Below, in pieces: positions 1 to 7,063 of a stretch of DNA of 64,000 bases. The stretch's first letter is position 1; every line of letters starts with the position of its first letter. Origin of the DNA: a virus. The stretch lies in IMG/VR virus record IMGVR_UViG_3300036806_000149, positions 20,778-84,777 of that record; one strand, written 5' to 3'. The notes beneath the pieces are model-generated. The model made no database searches, was not told the origin of the DNA, and saw nothing but the letters and a program-made list of their open reading frames with translations. A program made the translations under genes and the position numbers.

Positions 1-168
1 GCTCGGCGCACCAGCTCTCACCAGCTTGACGTCGCGAAAGCCGGGAGCCGTGGGATGCCCGTGATACGCCTCCTCCGTCGCCAGCCAGCCCTGGTAGACC
101 GGATCGGGCGCGTCGGGATGACGCGGCATCAGCGGGTCGGTAGAGCTGAAGCGAAACGGGTTGGCCAT
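1..168 (-). CDS. Hypothetical phage protein, 3'-truncated by window edge
   Basis: An open frame starts at ATG 168 and runs off the left edge (56 codons visible, opening MANPFRFSST). It begins 5 bases after the stop of the upstream gene, in keeping with the tight packing here. The visible part is rich in Pro, Asp and His and has no motif I recognise. The missing C-terminal part prevents any functional call. Confidence 0.6.
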   Translation of the reverse strand, partial: MANPFRFSSTDPLMPRHPDAPDPVYQGWLATEEAYHGHPTAPGFRDVKLVRAGAPS

Positions 169-173
169 CTAGA

Positions 174-686
174 TCACGTCACGTCGTCGCCCGGGGCCGG
201 AGCCTCAGCGGGGGTCTCTGCTCCCTCAGCCGGATTAGTGTCCGGAGCAGCACCCGTGTCAGGGGCGGCAGCCGGAGCGGTGTCTGGAGCCCCCGCGCCA
301 GGAGCGACGTCGCCACCGCCAGCGTCTGGAGCAGCGCCACCGGCGTCAGGTGGAGCCGCCTGGCCGCCGCCCGAGGCACTCTGGGTGGCCTCGACCAGCC
401 CGCTGGTCACCGCCTGGAGGTTGTTGTGCAGCTCTTCGAGCTGGTCGTCGGTCACCGCACTGGCTCCGGCGTCCTTGAGCTGGGCGACCTGATCAGCCAG
501 CGCCTCAAGCTCTGAGACCGCGCCTGACTCGGCGGCCTGAAGGTCAGCGATGTCCTGCTTGATCTGCTCTACGTCAGCCATGAGTCGCTCCAGTGTGTAG
601 GTGAGAAACCATCCATATCGCCTGCGGAACCGCATCCAGCCCTGAACGCCGCTGGGAACCTGCATCACGCTATCGGGTATCTGCAA
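174..686 (-). CDS. Coiled-coil protein with Ala/Pro-rich tail
   Basis: The 170-residue protein has a heptad-like helical stretch around residues 36-75 (MADVEQIKQDIADLQAAE onward), then an Ala/Pro/Gly/Asp-rich low-complexity C-terminus. The layout suggests an oligomeric helical bundle with a flexible tail, perhaps a minor structural or lysis-associated protein, but I do not recognise a family. The start is uncertain. A TTG at 686 has GGGAGG seven bases upstream and leaves only 12 bases after the preceding stop. An internal ATG at 581 has GGAG six bases upstream and opens exactly at the coiled coil. Both products could be made. Confidence 0.6.
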   Translation of the reverse strand: MQIPDSVMQVPSGVQGWMRFRRRYGWFLTYTLERLMADVEQIKQDIADLQAAESGAVSELEALADQVAQLKDAGASAVTDDQLEELHNNLQAVTSGLVEATQSASGGGQAAPPDAGGAAPDAGGGDVAPGAGAPDTAPAAAPDTGAAPDTNPAEGAETPAEAPAPGDDVT

Positions 687-698
687 GCGAGATCCTCC

Positions 699-974
699 CT
701 ATGCCGATGTACCGCCTCCGCCCTCAGCGGGCGCGGCCGGCGTAGTTGCGGGCGCAGCGGTCTCAGCGCCACCACTGGGGCCTGATCCAGTAGCGGAGGA
801 ATCGGCGGCTGTCGCCTGACTCTCAGCAGTTGCTTCGCCGCTGGGAGCCGTTATCACGCTGGGCGGCTTTCCCTCCGGAGCCTGATTGGGAATCATTCCG
901 GGGCGCGGGGCTCCGGGGTACTTCTTCTGCTCCTGCTGCTCCTCCTGCTGCTCTTGCTTCTGCTCTTCGGCCAT
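699..974 (-). CDS. Low-complexity Gln/Glu- and Pro/Ala-rich protein
   Basis: Ninety-one residues. The N-terminus is almost entirely Glu, Gln and Lys (MAEEQKQEQQEEQQEQKK); the rest is Ala, Pro, Gly, Ser and Thr, so the protein is probably disordered. The ATG overlaps the stop of the upstream basic gene as TGATG, implying translational coupling. A GTG three bases upstream is possible but less likely. Function unknown. Confidence 0.6.
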   Translation of the reverse strand: MAEEQKQEQQEEQQEQKKYPGAPRPGMIPNQAPEGKPPSVITAPSGEATAESQATAADSSATGSGPSGGAETAAPATTPAAPAEGGGGTSA

Positions 975-1129
975 CACTTCTTCTTTCGAGTCGTGGATCG
1001 TCGCTTGGCGGTGCTCTTCGAGCCCGTCTTCTTCTTCTTGCGCCCCTTCCCAATCTCACCGCTTCGCATGCGCTCGATGTTCTTCTGAAAAGCAGGAGGC
1101 AAGGCCGCCTTCTTGCGCTTGCGGGCCAT
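974..1129 (-). CDS. Small Lys/Arg-rich basic protein
   Basis: Fifty-one residues from ATG 1129 (MARKRKKAALPPAFQKNIER), ending in basic clusters. It contains no hydrophobic core to speak of. It is one link in a chain of tiny basic genes (974-2003) in which each stop overlaps the next start as TGATG. The composition suggests nucleic-acid or polyanion binding, for example DNA condensation, but this is inference from charge alone. Confidence 0.65.
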   Translation of the reverse strand: MARKRKKAALPPAFQKNIERMRSGEIGKGRKKKKTGSKSTAKRRSTTRKKK

Positions 1130-1278
1130 CAGAACCGGTTGGGCAAATTGGTCGGCCCGTACGAGGCCGGCTTCCCGTAGAAGCTCTTGGGGGCTGACTT
1201 GGCGGGCTTCTTCGGAAACTTTCCGCCCTTGCGCGACGGCTTGAGCTTGGCCAGCGACGCCTTCTTGCGCCGGGCCAT
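1129..1278 (-). CDS. Small basic protein
   Basis: Forty-nine residues from ATG 1278 (MARRKKASLAKLKPSRKGGK). The C-terminal half is less charged and has aromatic and Pro residues (FYGKPASYGPTNLPNRF). Start and stop are both embedded in TGATG overlaps with neighbours. No family recognised; the basic N-terminus suggests nucleic-acid binding. Confidence 0.65.
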   Translation of the reverse strand: MARRKKASLAKLKPSRKGGKFPKKPAKSAPKSFYGKPASYGPTNLPNRF

Positions 1279-1502
1279 CAGCGCCACCCCTTCTTCCCCG
1301 ATCGCAGACGATTGGTCCGCAGAAAGTTTCTCAGGCCCTTGCGACTGCCCGGCCGAGGTCCCATAGAGGGCATGGGCGTGGACCGAGGGGTGCGCGGGCC
1401 GCCTTTGGCCCTGACCGGCGTGACCTTCTTGTCGATGACGCCGGGCTTGAGTCGAGGGCCGAGACCAGTCGGAGTGACCGGGCTGGGGCGAGATGCGGCC
1501 AT
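1278..1502 (-). CDS. Small basic Pro/Arg-rich protein
   Basis: Seventy-four residues from ATG 1502 (MAASRPSPVTPTGLGPRLKP), ending in an Arg/Lys-rich tail. TGATG overlaps on both sides tie it to the basic gene train. One copy of the dispersed GAAAGWTTC motif (1322-1330) lies inside it. Function unknown. Confidence 0.6.
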   Translation of the reverse strand: MAASRPSPVTPTGLGPRLKPGVIDKKVTPVRAKGGPRTPRSTPMPSMGPRPGSRKGLRNFLRTNRLRSGKKGWR

Positions 1503-1663
1503 CACTTTCTCCTTCGCTTAGGGGGCGTCGTGCCTTTCAGCTTCTTCCCGTGCTTCGCGTAGGCCGCCTTGCGTGTCCCCGCTGCCGATTTCTTGTGGTT
1601 GGTCCGGCGATGGCCCCGTTTCGCCGCGTCGGATTTGCGCTTACCGCGAACGAAGTTGGCCAC
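1502..1663 (-). CDS. Small basic protein, GTG start
   Basis: Fifty-three residues from GTG 1663 (VANFVRGKRKSDAAKRGHRR). The reading frame ends in TGA overlapping the next ATG. The start is directly preceded by TAGGATCTCATC, the same start-associated element found before the gene starting at 27486. The spacing, six bases between a TAGGAT hexamer and GTG, would also suit a leaderless promoter. Composition is that of a disordered nucleic-acid-binding peptide. Confidence 0.6.
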   Translation of the reverse strand: MANFVRGKRKSDAAKRGHRRTNHKKSAAGTRKAAYAKHGKKLKGTTPPKRRRK

Positions 1664-1675
1664 GATGAGATCCTA
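1664..1675 (-). promoter_or_regulatory. Start-associated element TAGGATCTCATC
   Basis: On the minus strand TAGGATCTCATC abuts the GTG at 1663. The TAGGAT hexamer matches a TANNAT type -10 box placed six bases before the start codon, the geometry of leaderless transcripts. Near-identical elements occur at 16622-16633 and 27487-27498. Confidence 0.45.
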
Positions 1676-1683
1676 CCTGAAGA

Positions 1684-1836
1684 TCAGCGCTTCTTTCGGC
1701 GTCTGGTGCGCTTGGTCCGGCGCACGTGCGCGTTGCTGATCCGGGCCGCTCGCTGCTTGGAATGGCCCTTGCGCCGCAGCGCCATATACATCCGAGGGTG
1801 CTTGATTCCCGCCTTGCGAAGTTTCCGAGCCGGCAT
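1684..1836 (-). CDS. Small basic protein with KGHSKQRAARISNA segment
   Basis: Fifty residues from ATG 1836. AAAGGAGGAAGTG directly before the ATG is a strong ribosome binding site. The central segment KGHSKQRAARISNA resembles a short motif I have seen in small phage and bacterial proteins of unknown function (K-G-x-S-K-x-R-A-A-R-I-x-N). The C-terminus is a run of Arg/Lys. It is part of the basic protein train and its start overlaps the upstream stop as TGATG. Confidence 0.65.
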   Translation of the reverse strand: MPARKLRKAGIKHPRMYMALRRKGHSKQRAARISNAHVRRTKRTRRRKKR

Positions 1837-2003
1837 CACTTCCTCCTTTTGGGCCGACGGCGGCGGTGCGCCTTGACCCGAATCTTTCTGCTCCCCCGCC
1901 GGCGTGTGTGACGCGAAACGCTCACCCCCGCCTCGCGCCGATCACGCGCCGACGCCTTGCCGCTAGCGATCTCCGCTCGATCCCTTGTTGACGCTCGTGC
2001 CAT
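1836..2003 (-). CDS. Small Arg-rich protein, first gene of the basic train
   Basis: Fifty-five residues from ATG 2003 (MARASTRDRAEIASGKASAR), ending in an Arg-rich tail. GGGAGAGTG before the ATG is a good ribosome site. It lies 12 bases downstream of the membrane-protein gene that ends at 2016 and opens the run of six basic genes. A dispersed GAATCTTTC motif sits at 1880-1888. Probably nucleic-acid binding by composition only. Confidence 0.65.
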   Translation of the reverse strand: MARASTRDRAEIASGKASARDRREAGVSVSRHTRRRGSRKIRVKAHRRRRPKRRK

Positions 2004-2015
2004 CACTCTCCCGCC

Positions 2016-2411
2016 TCACTTGTGAACCTTGAAATCACCACAGTGGATCGCGAACGCCTTGACGAGCATCGGCAGCGTGCGCTGGGTCCAGAAAGACACC
2101 TCGGCTCGATCGAAGGCGCGCACGGCTTCAGACACCTGCGGATCGGCAGCGCGCGCCCGACGCAACGCGATCTCCTTGCGAATGAAGTCCACGAATACGT
2201 TCGCCGTGCCCACCACGATGTTGCAGTCGCGCTGGATCAGCACCGTCGCAGTCTTGATGATCTGATTCTGGCTGTCCTTGATGTCCTGCTGCTGGGCGTA
2301 GTTGACCGCCAATCCGGCCACCACCACCGTCGCCAGAATGACGTACCCGATCAGCGCCAGCCGGAACCGACGTCGCACCGTCGTCGGCGGCAGATCGTCG
2401 ATCTCAGGCAT
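2016..2411 (-). CDS. Single-span membrane protein with soluble C-terminal domain
   Basis: One hundred and thirty-one residues. A short charged N-terminus is followed by one clear membrane span (about residues 20-42, LIGYVILATVVVAGLAV) and a soluble, probably helical C-terminal domain with two Cys residues. The positive-inside rule suggests the C-terminus is outside. Such proteins are common next to phage lysis genes (spanin- or holin-accessory-like), but no specific family is recognised. The start overlaps the preceding gene's stop by eight bases. Confidence 0.7.
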   Translation of the reverse strand: MPEIDDLPPTTVRRRFRLALIGYVILATVVVAGLAVNYAQQQDIKDSQNQIIKTATVLIQRDCNIVVGTANVFVDFIRKEIALRRARAADPQVSEAVRAFDRAEVSFWTQRTLPMLVKAFAIHCGDFKVHK

Positions 2412-2676
2412 CGACCGGGTCGGCCGCCGCGTGCAGCATGGGATTGAAGCCCACCATCGCGCCCCCCAAGGTCAGCGCGGCCGGATGAATGGGCGGAAAG
2501 AGCGAGTAGACGACGAGCCCTACGCCGACGGCAATCAGCACGTACGCCCGAACCAACCGGAGCGTCTGCTGGTGATGGCGATACCGAGCCTTGTCGTCCT
2601 GAGCCTCAGCAGAAATCTCCTTCTGAGACTTCACAGCGGTGCGCCGCCGAGCCAAAGGCTTCTCCTTCGCGACCAT
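2404..2676 (-). CDS. Small two-span membrane protein (holin-like candidate)
   Basis: Ninety residues starting at ATG 2676, chosen because AAAGAGAG lies just upstream; a longer frame up to 2724 lacks this. The first 45 residues are basic and polar. Two hydrophobic segments follow (YVLIAVGVGLVVYSLF and AALTLGGAMVGFNPML). Size and topology fit a class II holin or holin accessory, but a better holin candidate lies beside the endolysins at 5961-6413. Confidence 0.6.
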   Translation of the reverse strand: MVAKEKPLARRRTAVKSQKEISAEAQDDKARYRHHQQTLRLVRAYVLIAVGVGLVVYSLFPPIHPAALTLGGAMVGFNPMLHAAADPVDA

Positions 2677-2766
2677 CTGACTCTCTTTAGAATGAAATAC
2701 GGGGCGATGGTCCGCCACGACCATCGTCCCGCAGCTTACGGCAAGGAGGCTCTCAGCGGGCCAAAT

Positions 2767-2925
2767 TCAGCGTGGTACACGCCGGCCGCCCCACGGCCTT
2801 CCATACCCAACGAGCCACACGATCAGCACTGCTGCCACCAGGATGAGCAGGAGCGGACTCCAAAATACTCCACCGAAGATGGCGGCAATGATGATCAGTA
2901 GCAAGATGATTGCTAGGAGATCCAT
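2767..2925 (-). CDS. Tiny hydrophobic membrane protein
   Basis: Fifty-two residues from ATG 2925 (MDLLAIILLLIIIAAIFGGV). Two adjacent hydrophobic segments are followed by a basic Gly/Arg-rich tail ending VPR. AGGA sits close before the ATG. It resembles the small membrane peptides found around phage lysis cassettes; no family call is possible. The 90 bases to the next gene on the left show nothing else. Confidence 0.65.
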   Translation of the reverse strand: MDLLAIILLLIIIAAIFGGVFWSPLLLILVAAVLIVWLVGYGRPWGGRRVPR

Positions 2926-2950
2926 TTCCTGTATCTACCCCTTCTAATCC

Positions 2951-3298
2951 TCAGCGACCCTTCTTGCGCTTCCGAGAAGCAGGTTTGAGGACATTCAAGT
3001 AGAAGCTCGCCTGCCGTTTCGCCCGCGTCGAGCCATGCCTCATATCGTGTTGGGCTTGAGCGTGGACCGAGCGCTTCTTGCCGCTCTTGGCCCGCCGGGT
3101 CAGCGCTCCTGGACGCTTGATCGCCGAGGCGATGAACTTGCCCGAACCCTTCTTGCGAGTGCTCGTTCGCTTGCCAGCACTGCTCGTACTGCGCCGACGA
3201 GTCGATGACGACTTGCGACCGATCGGCGACTTTCGGCTGCGTGCGGCGGCCCGTCCACCCTTGCGTTGCGCCGCTTTGGACGGCTTTCTTCGCGCCAT
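2951..3298 (-). CDS. Histone-like Lys/Arg/Ser-rich protein
   Basis: One hundred and fifteen residues of which roughly two fifths are Lys, Arg or Ser, with SR/KR repeats and Ala-rich patches reminiscent of histone H1-like or protamine-like tails. The ATG at 3298 follows GGAGGTGAGCC, a strong ribosome site. With the six-gene train at 974-2003 it makes a seventh small basic protein in 2.4 kb. Likely DNA binding or condensing, perhaps packaged; this is inferred from composition. Confidence 0.65.
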   Translation of the reverse strand: MARRKPSKAAQRKGGRAAARSRKSPIGRKSSSTRRRSTSSAGKRTSTRKKGSGKFIASAIKRPGALTRRAKSGKKRSVHAQAQHDMRHGSTRAKRQASFYLNVLKPASRKRKKGR

Positions 3299-3328
3299 GG
3301 CTCACCTCCAGATGGGTTGTCCGAGAGC

Positions 3329-3760
3329 CTACTCGTGATCGTCACGAAGAATCTCCGGAATCTGGGCGCGAGCGCGTTTCTGTTCCGCTCGGGTGGGGGT
3401 CACATAGCGAGCATTCGGTGAACTGATGAGTCTCAGGAAATCTTCTCCTCTAAGAGTCACGAAAACCTCCTCGTTTTCGATGACTACGGCCAGGGCGGGC
3501 ACGATATCACCGCCCTTGCCGCCTGGTCCGTGGATCGCCTGCTCGACCTCGCGCATCAATTGCTTAGAAACGCGGAAAGATTCGGCCGAGGTCTCCTTGA
3601 GGGAGAAGAGGAACTGCACGTCGCCCACGTCCAGCGGAGCGGTCCACTGATTGCCAGAACCGCGAGTAGGCTCGACGCCGAAGAACTTGCTCCAGAACGA
3701 TTCGAACCGCCGGCCCTCCTGCTGGGGCGTGCTGCCCGGCCGGGGACGCTTGCGGAGCAC
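3329..3760 (-). CDS. Hypothetical phage protein
   Basis: One hundred and forty-three residues from GTG 3760, which overlaps the upstream TAG as TAGTG. After a basic N-terminus comes a mixed alpha/beta-looking domain (residues about 25-110) with DVGDVQFLFSLKETSAES and VVIENEEVFVTLRGEDF. The alternating hydrophobic strands and acidic residues recall small nuclease or Holliday-junction-processing folds, but no catalytic motif is clear enough to claim. A GAAAGATTC copy lies at 3575-3583. Confidence 0.6.
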   Translation of the reverse strand: MLRKRPRPGSTPQQEGRRFESFWSKFFGVEPTRGSGNQWTAPLDVGDVQFLFSLKETSAESFRVSKQLMREVEQAIHGPGGKGGDIVPALAVVIENEEVFVTLRGEDFLRLISSPNARYVTPTRAEQKRARAQIPEILRDDHE

Positions 3761-4125
3761 TAGGACGGCAGCTCTGGCTCGCGGCCCTCTTTGAGCGCCG
3801 CCACGACCGCTCCGTGGCCCCGCAGGGCCTCTTCCTCGCTGGAGTAGCGCCAGCACCACTCGTCATAGGGAGCCGTGTGCGCATCATCGTCCCGAACAAA
3901 CACCATCGTCTCGAAGATCACCGGCTCCTCGGATTCGCCAAAGCTGTGATCAACCCCTAGCCATACTGTTGATACTTCATAGCAATCGACCTTCGTCTTG
4001 GCTACTTTCCTGTAGTCATAGTCCTTCAGCAGATCGTTGATACGACCCAAGGGCTCCAGCAGAATGTTTCCTGCGGCATCCCACGTCTCGATCGGCTCTC
4101 CGTCGCGGTCGTACCAGTAGGCCAT
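3760..4125 (-). CDS. Conserved-type hypothetical protein (VSTVWLGVDH motif)
   Basis: One hundred and twenty-one residues. The core YEVSTVWLGVDHSFGESEEPVIFETMVF and the C-terminal EEALRGHGAVVAAL follow a pattern I recall from uncharacterised proteins of many phages and actinobacteria. The ATG at 4125 has no Shine-Dalgarno site; a TAAGAT hexamer ends six bases upstream (4132-4137), the layout of a leaderless promoter. Soluble, acidic, function unknown. Confidence 0.7.
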   Translation of the reverse strand: MAYWYDRDGEPIETWDAAGNILLEPLGRINDLLKDYDYRKVAKTKVDCYEVSTVWLGVDHSFGESEEPVIFETMVFVRDDDAHTAPYDEWCWRYSSEEEALRGHGAVVAALKEGREPELPS

Positions 4126-4131
4126 GCAAAG

Positions 4132-4137
4132 ATCTTA
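4132..4137 (-). promoter_or_regulatory. Candidate leaderless -10 box (TAAGAT)
   Basis: The minus strand reads GATAAGATCTTTGC then ATG 4125. TAAGAT fits TANNAT and is spaced six bases from the start codon. No Shine-Dalgarno sequence is present. I see no convincing -35 box. Confidence 0.4.
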
Positions 4138-4347
4138 TCAACTACCCGACACCACGTGGACCACCAGCAGCATGATCGCCGCTATGAGACTCAGCAGAAA
4201 GATGATGACGATGAACAGATCATGCCTGCGCACCGACTGCTTGCACCGCAGAAACAGCTCGGGCTTGAGCGCAGGCGATGACGGAGGCAGCAGCTCGCTC
4301 TTGATGGTCTCCGGAGAAGACCATTCCGGCAGCTCTTGTATCTCCAT
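4138..4347 (-). CDS. Small single-span membrane protein overlapping its neighbour
   Basis: Sixty-nine residues from ATG 4347. The polar, Pro-rich N-terminal half is followed by a C-terminal membrane anchor (LFIVIIFLLSLIAAIMLLVV). An in-frame TAA three codons upstream fixes the ATG, which has no good ribosome site. It shares 128 bases, in another frame, with the gene at 4220-4468. The membrane span is convincing as coding; coupling to the overlapping gene may drive its translation. Confidence 0.5.
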   Translation of the reverse strand: MEIQELPEWSSPETIKSELLPPSSPALKPELFLRCKQSVRRHDLFIVIIFLLSLIAAIMLLVVHVVSGS

Positions 4348-4468
4348 CGAGAGTTAGCCCGCCCCCAATCAATCCAGTGCGGCCATCATCGTAGGTGATC
4401 GGAACCGCAACGGCCAGGCTCCCTCGCGAAATCGAGGAGTAGAAGCTGCTCGTTGCGGTCAAAGACAT
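4220..4468 (-). CDS. Small hypothetical protein, nested overlap
   Basis: Eighty-two residues from ATG 4468 (MSLTATSSFYSSISRGSLAV), with AGAGAAGAGACC before the start as ribosome site. The first 45 residues look like a beta-rich domain (VAVPITYDDGRTGLIGGGLTL). The remainder is Ala-rich and overlaps the membrane protein at 4138-4347 in another frame, so the C-terminal half may be compositionally constrained. Confidence 0.5.
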   Translation of the reverse strand: MSLTATSSFYSSISRGSLAVAVPITYDDGRTGLIGGGLTLDGDTRAAGMVFSGDHQERAAASVIACAQARAVSAVQAVGAQA

Positions 4469-4481
4469 GGTCTCTTCTCTC

Positions 4482-5228
4482 TCATGCGGCGCGGCGTTTG
4501 CGCGCCTTGGCATCGACGAACTCACGCAACGAGGCGTGCTGGCGACGATCGTATTTGCCGAGATCCTCGGCCGACAGCTTGCCGCCGTCGCTGAACACCT
4601 GAAACCACTCGCCATCGGCGTTGGCGAAGCTCACGTAGCCCCCATCGGCGATCTCACGCGGCTGCTGGCAGGCTCCCGCGCGCGAGTAGGGATTGGTCCC
4701 GTACACCGCCCAGGTGCGATACCAGGTCGGCAGCAGGAAGTCAGACAGAGCCACCCCGCCGACCTCATAGCTGGTGTTCTCACACGGATCGCAGACTTCG
4801 AGCAGATAGTGGACGCGGCTGGAGATGCGCTTGAGGCCGAACTGTTTCCAGTCCAGATCGACGCCGTGAGGCAGCGCCGCCGAGTGCATCCGGTTGCCGA
4901 ACGGGTCGGCCAGCATCTCCAGCAGCTCGTGGCTGACCGAGACCGGCCAGTCATTGGTGTCCTCGACGTAGGAGACAGGTTGGTTGTGGGCGTCGGTGAG
5001 GTGGTAGCCGAGCGCGTCGGGTTCATCGAGCTTGGCCTGAATCACCACCTGCCAGGTGCCGGCGGGAACCTCGGCGTAGACCCCCACCGTGGCCCGCACG
5101 TGCCACACCGGAGCGAAGTCCGCTTGGACCTGCTCGTTGAGCGCACCGGCGACCTCCTGGAGCTGCGCCCAATCGATCCTCCCGGTCGCGTCCACCAGCG
5201 CGACATGTACTGGAATAGCAGAAGTCAT
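4482..5228 (-). CDS. Metallopeptidase-like phage protein (SHELLEMLADP motif)
   Basis: Two hundred and forty-eight residues. Around residue 100 the motif SHELLEMLADPFGN resembles an HExxE zinc-peptidase helix and is typical of a poorly described family of secreted or phage-associated proteins with SHE-x3-E-x2-ADP. Surrounding strands (HVALVDATG, YAEVPAG) and aromatic C-terminal segments suggest a compact globular enzyme. It sits beside the endolysin genes, which fits a cell-wall or virion-entry role, but activity is inferred. The Lys/Arg-rich C-terminus ends KARKRRAA. Confidence 0.65.
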   Translation of the reverse strand: MTSAIPVHVALVDATGRIDWAQLQEVAGALNEQVQADFAPVWHVRATVGVYAEVPAGTWQVVIQAKLDEPDALGYHLTDAHNQPVSYVEDTNDWPVSVSHELLEMLADPFGNRMHSAALPHGVDLDWKQFGLKRISSRVHYLLEVCDPCENTSYEVGGVALSDFLLPTWYRTWAVYGTNPYSRAGACQQPREIADGGYVSFANADGEWFQVFSDGGKLSAEDLGKYDRRQHASLREFVDAKARKRRAA

Positions 5229-5241
5229 AGCTACACTCCCC

Positions 5242-5964
5242 CTACGTCGGCCAGCTAGTCACGTACACGGTGGCGCGCGAAATATAAGAATCCACCCACT
5301 CGCGCGGGGTACGCAACCGGCCTCCCGAAGCGATCATGATCCACTGCTGGGGAAGCGCGTCCTGCGCCGGATCGCGGTAGATCGATCCCCGGAAGGCCAG
5401 GTTGTCGGCCGCGTAGGGCCAGTTGTGGTTGAGCGTGGCGAGCTGCCAGGCCAACTTATCGGTGGAAACTTTCGGGGCCTTGCGAAAGGCGTCCTTCTGC
5501 GTCCGCAGCGTCTTGCCGGCCTCGGTCGCCATCGTCTTGGCGTTATAGGCGTTGGCGTAGTTCTCCTCTGAGCGCAAGCGCGGCGGGAAGGCGTCCTGAT
5601 AGGGACCGATGTCAAAGCCACTGGGATCGGTGGGATGCCCCGTGTAGGCCGCCACCGCGTAGCCGGACTCGTTCTCACACAGCCCCTGGAGCAGCCCCTT
5701 GGGAAGCCGGGAGAACTTCTCGGGAGTCTGGGCCAGGAACAGGCACAGGCTCCGCTGGGTCATGATCCCGGCGATCCCATCGGCGACCAGCTTCTGCTTG
5801 ATCTGAAACGCCTTGACGGCAGCATCGGTAGCGGGTCCGAAGCTGCCGTCAGTGGTGATCGAGACGCCGGCCGCGCGCAAATTCAACTGCAACGCCCACA
5901 CGTCGGTGCCCGCCATCCCCCGCTTGAAGACGTAGCGATAGCGCGGAACTGGTTCCCAGCTCAT
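5242..5964 (-). CDS. Peptidoglycan-binding cell-wall hydrolase (lysozyme-like)
   Basis: Two hundred and forty residues. Residues about 14-75 form a PG_binding_1 domain (GTDVWALQLNLRAAG, DGSFGPATDAAVKAFQ). The C-terminal 165 residues carry a lysozyme/transglycosylase-like fold: a putative catalytic Glu in LLQGLCENESGY near residue 98, then DIGPYQDAFPP, echoing the GxxQ segment of soluble transglycosylases. It should cut the glycan backbone. Its ATG overlaps the holin-like gene as ATGA, and the M15 endolysin lies just beyond, making a lysis cassette. Confidence 0.75.
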   Translation of the reverse strand: MSWEPVPRYRYVFKRGMAGTDVWALQLNLRAAGVSITTDGSFGPATDAAVKAFQIKQKLVADGIAGIMTQRSLCLFLAQTPEKFSRLPKGLLQGLCENESGYAVAAYTGHPTDPSGFDIGPYQDAFPPRLRSEENYANAYNAKTMATEAGKTLRTQKDAFRKAPKVSTDKLAWQLATLNHNWPYAADNLAFRGSIYRDPAQDALPQQWIMIASGGRLRTPREWVDSYISRATVYVTSWPT

Positions 5965-6413
5965 GGCCGCCGAGGCCGCTCTTCGCCGGTGGGCGGCACC
6001 GGGACGCCCGGTGGGATCGGCTGATCGGGTGGCTGTGAGACGTCGGGAAGCTCCGGCGGGACCTCAGCACCCGGCACCGGAGCAGAATCACCACCGGCCG
6101 TGGTCGGGTCATAGTCACCAGCGGGCAGCTCGTCGGGGTGAACGTCGGGACCGTTGGCCATCTCGCCGGCCACCTGGGTCTCGAACTGCTGCCAGCCGGT
6201 CAGCCACTTGTGATGGCCGGCCCACACCAGGATCGCGGTGAGCCCGAACACGATGCCCTGGGTGAGCATCGAGGAGATCGAGGACTTAGTGGTGTGAAAG
6301 ATCCCCAGGAAGTGGACGTGGACCAGCAGCCAGTCGGCCAACGCGCCGCTGATAATGGCGATGTAGGGACCGGCGAAGGCCACGACCCGGTTGATGGGGA
6401 TTTTGTTGCCCAT
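5961..6413 (-). CDS. Holin-like membrane protein with Pro-rich tail
   Basis: One hundred and fifty residues. Two membrane segments are evident (VVAFAGPYIAIISGALADWLLV and MLTQGIVFGLTAILVWAGHH), followed by a long acidic, Pro-rich cytoplasmic tail ending ERPRRP. Size, two-span topology and a position between two peptidoglycan hydrolase genes support a holin that times lysis. It overlaps the downstream hydrolase by four bases (ATGA). Confidence 0.75.
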   Translation of the reverse strand: MGNKIPINRVVAFAGPYIAIISGALADWLLVHVHFLGIFHTTKSSISSMLTQGIVFGLTAILVWAGHHKWLTGWQQFETQVAGEMANGPDVHPDELPAGDYDPTTAGGDSAPVPGAEVPPELPDVSQPPDQPIPPGVPVPPTGEERPRRP

Positions 6414-6421
6414 GACGTCTC

Positions 6422-7063
6422 CTATTTGTGGTACCGACGTTTGAGCGCGGCCATCGTCTGCGGACCGACGACGCCATCGGCTTTGAGCTTGACGTGCTTC
6501 TGGAACGCCACCACCGCACCGTGTGTAGACCGGCCGAAGACTCCGTCGATCGTCGCAGGACGACCCGGCCTGGCCTTGTGCAGGTAGTTACCGCGCAGCA
6601 AGTAGATCTGAAGCGTCTTGACGTCGTCGCCGCGCATTCCGTAGCGCAGCACCGAGCGTGGTCCAGCCGGCGCAACACTGCCATGCCAAATACCGGGGTT
6701 GTACTTGATGTGCCACCACTCACTCTGAGCGTCTGACCATGCCTTGGCCCAACCGTAACTGCGTCCGATTTGATCGACCGCCCAGCGATCCCACTGACTC
6801 GCCAAGTCGATTGCCAGGCCCCAGCCATGATTTGAACTCCCGGGACGCGCCGCCAGATTGCCACGACCCGAGAGATAAAGATTCCAGAAGTACCACTGTT
6901 TGGCGATCGTCCGGTAAGACGATATGACGTGGATAGGACGACCCCACCGACTCTGCGCGGCAGCGGCCATGGCGTTGAAGGCAGCGGCAGCATCGCGCCG
7001 CAGGTAGTAGCCACCACCGATCGACGCTAGCTCGGAATTTGAGAGCTGACCGTTGGCACTCAC
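6422..7063 (-). CDS. Endolysin: M15 peptidase with peptidoglycan-binding domain
   Basis: Two hundred and thirteen residues from GTG 7063, preceded by GGAGGAAGCTGC. Residues about 15-125 are an M15/VanY-type zinc DD-carboxypeptidase/endopeptidase: SSNHGWGLAIDL supplies His79 and Asp86, and EWWHIKY supplies the acid Glu115 and third ligand His118. Residues 140-210 form a PG_binding_1 domain (GDDVKTLQIYL, DGVFGRSTHGAVVAFQ). It should cut peptide bonds in peptidoglycan at the end of infection. Only 27 bases separate it from the divergent plus-strand pair. Confidence 0.9.
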   Translation of the reverse strand: MSANGQLSNSELASIGGGYYLRRDAAAAFNAMAAAAQSRWGRPIHVISSYRTIAKQWYFWNLYLSGRGNLAARPGSSNHGWGLAIDLASQWDRWAVDQIGRSYGWAKAWSDAQSEWWHIKYNPGIWHGSVAPAGPRSVLRYGMRGDDVKTLQIYLLRGNYLHKARPGRPATIDGVFGRSTHGAVVAFQKHVKLKADGVVGPQTMAALKRRYHK

